A DNA stretch of 64,000 nucleotides, taken from assembly GCF_003148845.1 (NCBI RefSeq), contig NZ_QGHA01000003.1, positions 214,928-278,927 of the forward strand. Reading direction: 5' to 3'. Made by a program: the position numbers and the translations under genes. The notes beneath the pieces were generated by a model. It saw only the letters and a list, made by a program, of their open reading frames with translations. It was not told the DNA's origin and made no database searches. Of the stretch, positions 62,182 through 64,000 are shown one piece after another (position 1 is the stretch's first letter; the number at the start of each line of letters is the position of its first letter). The stretch is from Mucilaginibacter oryzae. GTDB taxonomy: Bacteria; Bacteroidota; Bacteroidia; Sphingobacteriales; Sphingobacteriaceae.

Positions 62182-64000
62182 TTAAACCTGTTCATATACT
62201 TTTTGCTGTAACAGTTCATAAATAGCCCGTTGCGATTGTACCAACGGTTCCGTTCCATGAACCCTTATATTCTGTAATTGTTCGTTTAAAGTAACGGCTT
62301 TTACGTTGTCATTGAGCTGCAACTCAATCATAGCCATGATCTCGTTTTTGATACCCTCATCATAAACAGGGAAGCAAACCTCTATCCTGCGATAAATATT
62401 ACGGTTCATCCAATCGGCCGATCCCATAAAAACCTCGTGTTTGCCGCTGTTGTGGAATATAAAAATACGGCCATGCTCCAGGTAACGGTCTACAATACGC
62501 CTTACGGTGATATTTTCGCTCATCCCCTTTACGCCCGGAATCAGGCAACAGATACTCCTCACTATCATCCTAATTTGCACCCCGGCTTGTGATGCCTCAT
62601 AAAGCTTGCCTATCAGTACCCGCTCTTCCAGGTTGTTCATTTTGATGGTAATGGCTGCGGGGTTGCCTTTGCGGGCCTGGTCAATCTCCCGGTCAATCAG
62701 CTCGATAAACTTTGATTGCAGGTTAAACTGTGCTACCAGCAGATGCTGAAAATCAATATCATAGCCATCCGCTGATTTTGCCTTTTTGGCGAGGTAAATA
62801 AATAACAGGTCCATATCGCGAAGCAGTAGCGGATTGGTTGTCATTAGGATATGATCGGTATAAAACGCTGCCGTACTTTCGTTAAAGTTACCTGTTGCCA
62901 GCAAGCCCGCGTATTTAATGCGGCCATCAACCACCCGTTTAACCAGGCCCACCTTGGCATGAACCTTTATAGCTTTATCGCTGTAAATAATACTGGCGCC
63001 CGCTGCTTTCAGTTTCTTAGCCCATTTAATGTTATTGGCCTCATCAAACCGGGCTTTCAATTCAACAAGTACACGTACCTTTTTTCCCCTTTCGGCGGCG
63101 CTGATTAGCGCGTTCACAATGCGCGAATCGCTCGCTACCCGGTAAAGTGTAACCGAAATCTCTTCTACATCCTCATCCATAGCGGCCTCATTAAAAAAGC
63201 GGAGGATGGTGTTGTACGATTGATAGGGCGCGTGAAAAATACAATCGCCCTTAGCTATAAAATCAAATATCGATTCGTTTGCGCCGATCTGCCTGTTAAC
63301 CAAGGCTGGCCATTTTGTATATTTCAAACCCGGGCCGCCTGCCGGTAAGCCGGTTAAATCTTTTAAATTATGATAAAAACCGCCTTCAACAATGCTTGAG
63401 CCTTGTAAGCCAAGTTTATCCTCAATTAAATGAAGTATGCGCAGCGGGATGCCCGGCTGGTGTAAAAACCGGGTGGCAAGCCCCAGGTCGCGTTTTGCCA
63501 GTTGCTTTTCAATCTGTTCCTGAACATCGCCGTTGTAGTCACCGTCCAGATCAAGTTCGGCATCGCGCGTAATCTTAAAACTGTAGCAGCCCTTTATCGT
63601 TTCTGTTTTATAAATCTTATCAAGGTTATACCTGATGATGTCATCTAAAAACACAATGTATTGCCTGCCATCCTGGTTAACGCTGAAAAAGCGCGGCAGT
63701 TGATTGGAAGGTATATTAAGTATTACCGATTTCTCCTTCCCGTCTTTTAAAGCGAGGTTCACCAAAAAATAAAGCTGATTATTTTCGGGGAAGAATTGCT
63801 TTTTACCGCCAGTCAAATCAACAGGGTGCAAAAACGCCAGCACCTGGCTATAAAAATAATCGTTTACGGTATCGCGGATAGCTGCAGGAATGGGCTCATG
63901 AAAAAGCAGGTGGATATTATTTTCCTTTAACAGCGGGATGAGCCTTTGTGTAAAAACCTGGCCAAACCGGTTCTGCATGTGTTCAATCAGCTGCTGGGCC
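62182..64000 (-). CDS. ppk1: Polyphosphate kinase 1, N-terminus cut by window
   Basis: The frame is open to the right edge; about 605 residues up to the C-terminus are visible of the usual 690 or so. PPK1 landmarks are FHAPYQSYN, E-I-S-V-T-L-Y-R-V-A, ELKARFDEANNI, KVHAKVGL (the HKD-type motif with the phosphorylated His), and ATGNFNESTA. The enzyme makes long-chain polyphosphate from ATP reversibly. It leads the minus-strand set of lipoprotein, metallophosphatase-barrel and GAF-type genes, with 37 bases to the lipoprotein start. The missing N-domain lies beyond position 64000. Confidence 0.95.
   Translation of the reverse strand, partial: AQQLIEHMQNRFGQVFTQRLIPLLKENNIHLLFHEPIPAAIRDTVNDYFYSQVLAFLHPVDLTGGKKQFFPENNQLYFLVNLALKDGKEKSVILNIPSNQLPRFFSVNQDGRQYIVFLDDIIRYNLDKIYKTETIKGCYSFKITRDAELDLDGDYNGDVQEQIEKQLAKRDLGLATRFLHQPGIPLRILHLIEDKLGLQGSSIVEGGFYHNLKDLTGLPAGGPGLKYTKWPALVNRQIGANESIFDFIAKGDCIFHAPYQSYNTILRFFNEAAMDEDVEEISVTLYRVASDSRIVNALISAAERGKKVRVLVELKARFDEANNIKWAKKLKAAGASIIYSDKAIKVHAKVGLVKRVVDGRIKYAGLLATGNFNESTAAFYTDHILMTTNPLLLRDMDLLFIYLAKKAKSADGYDIDFQHLLVAQFNLQSKFIELIDREIDQARKGNPAAITIKMNNLEERVLIGKLYEASQAGVQIRMIVRSICCLIPGVKGMSENITVRRIVDRYLEHGRIFIFHNSGKHEVFMGSADWMNRNIYRRIEVCFPVYDEGIKNEIMAMIELQLNDNVKAVTLNEQLQNIRVHGTEPLVQSQRAIYELLQQKVYEQV

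Overview
The window looks like a chromosomal segment of a Bacteroidota bacterium, most likely family Sphingobacteriaceae (Mucilaginibacter/Pedobacter type). The reasons are the gene families present (Bacteroidota-type LptD, one-repeat DUF1456, a SWIM-finger plus DUF6493-like pair, a PAP2 protein of the sphingolipid-synthase type), starts without clear Shine-Dalgarno sequences, and several promoters of the Bacteroidota form TTG-N19/20-TAnnTTTG. No rRNA, tRNA, CRISPR array, transposase or prophage gene is visible. Most of the window is ordinary core genome; the accessory part is roughly 14.5-18.5 kb.

Layout. 0-10 kb: a PAP2 lipid phosphatase/transferase cut by the left edge, a TPR membrane protein broken by a one-base frameshift at an A9 tract, a CAP-domain secreted protein, a DbpA-type RNA helicase with DUF1456, the pseudouridine synthase TruC, a Lys/Ala-rich basic protein, a MazG-like pyrophosphatase, the 23S rRNA methyltransferase RlmF, and a membrane-anchored DnaQ-type exonuclease overlapping a cNMP-binding/CBS/nucleotidyltransferase protein. 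10.3-14.5 kb: an NAD-salvage module, the Nudix regulator NrtR followed by NadM-Nudix, nicotinamide phosphoribosyltransferase and a divergent PRPP-synthetase-like enzyme, with a candidate operator lying over a good promoter.

14.5-18.5 kb: an AT-rich island with a two-gene cassette, a DUF262 (GmrS/SspE-type) protein whose DUF1524-like C-terminus seems to lack the HNH histidine, and directly upstream a protein with an Rx4H HEPN motif. I consider this the best candidate for an undescribed defence system. Next to it are a 54-residue DnaJ-like zinc-finger gene that is easily missed and a field of palindromic repeats. 18.5-33 kb: SnoaL-like protein, NDH-2 with a CPA1 antiporter, argB-proC, an ectoine-type aspartokinase, SWIM/DUF6493, an S9 peptidase and Pcm.

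33-52 kb: lptD-cinA-E2 operon, AmiC-type amidase and an MCE protein (cell envelope), phoH-purC-STAS-rnz, a SAM hydrolase/ABC exporter operon, a beta-CASP metallo-beta-lactamase protein, serC-serA and rpe. A 132-bp cloverleaf-like palindrome and a 23-bp-stem terminator separate the beta-CASP gene from serA. 52-64 kb, all on the minus strand: ppk1 (cut by the right edge), a lipoprotein, a 1201-residue metallophosphatase/outer-membrane-barrel protein, a GAF-type protein and an 862-residue paralogue of the barrel protein. The two paralogues share a middle domain with GDWDRHxDQW and PRDRDQV motifs that resembles a kinase-like catalytic loop, the second potentially new system here.

All family assignments come from motifs recognised by eye. 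No database search, structure prediction or base-composition calculation was run, apart from two 60-base hand counts.
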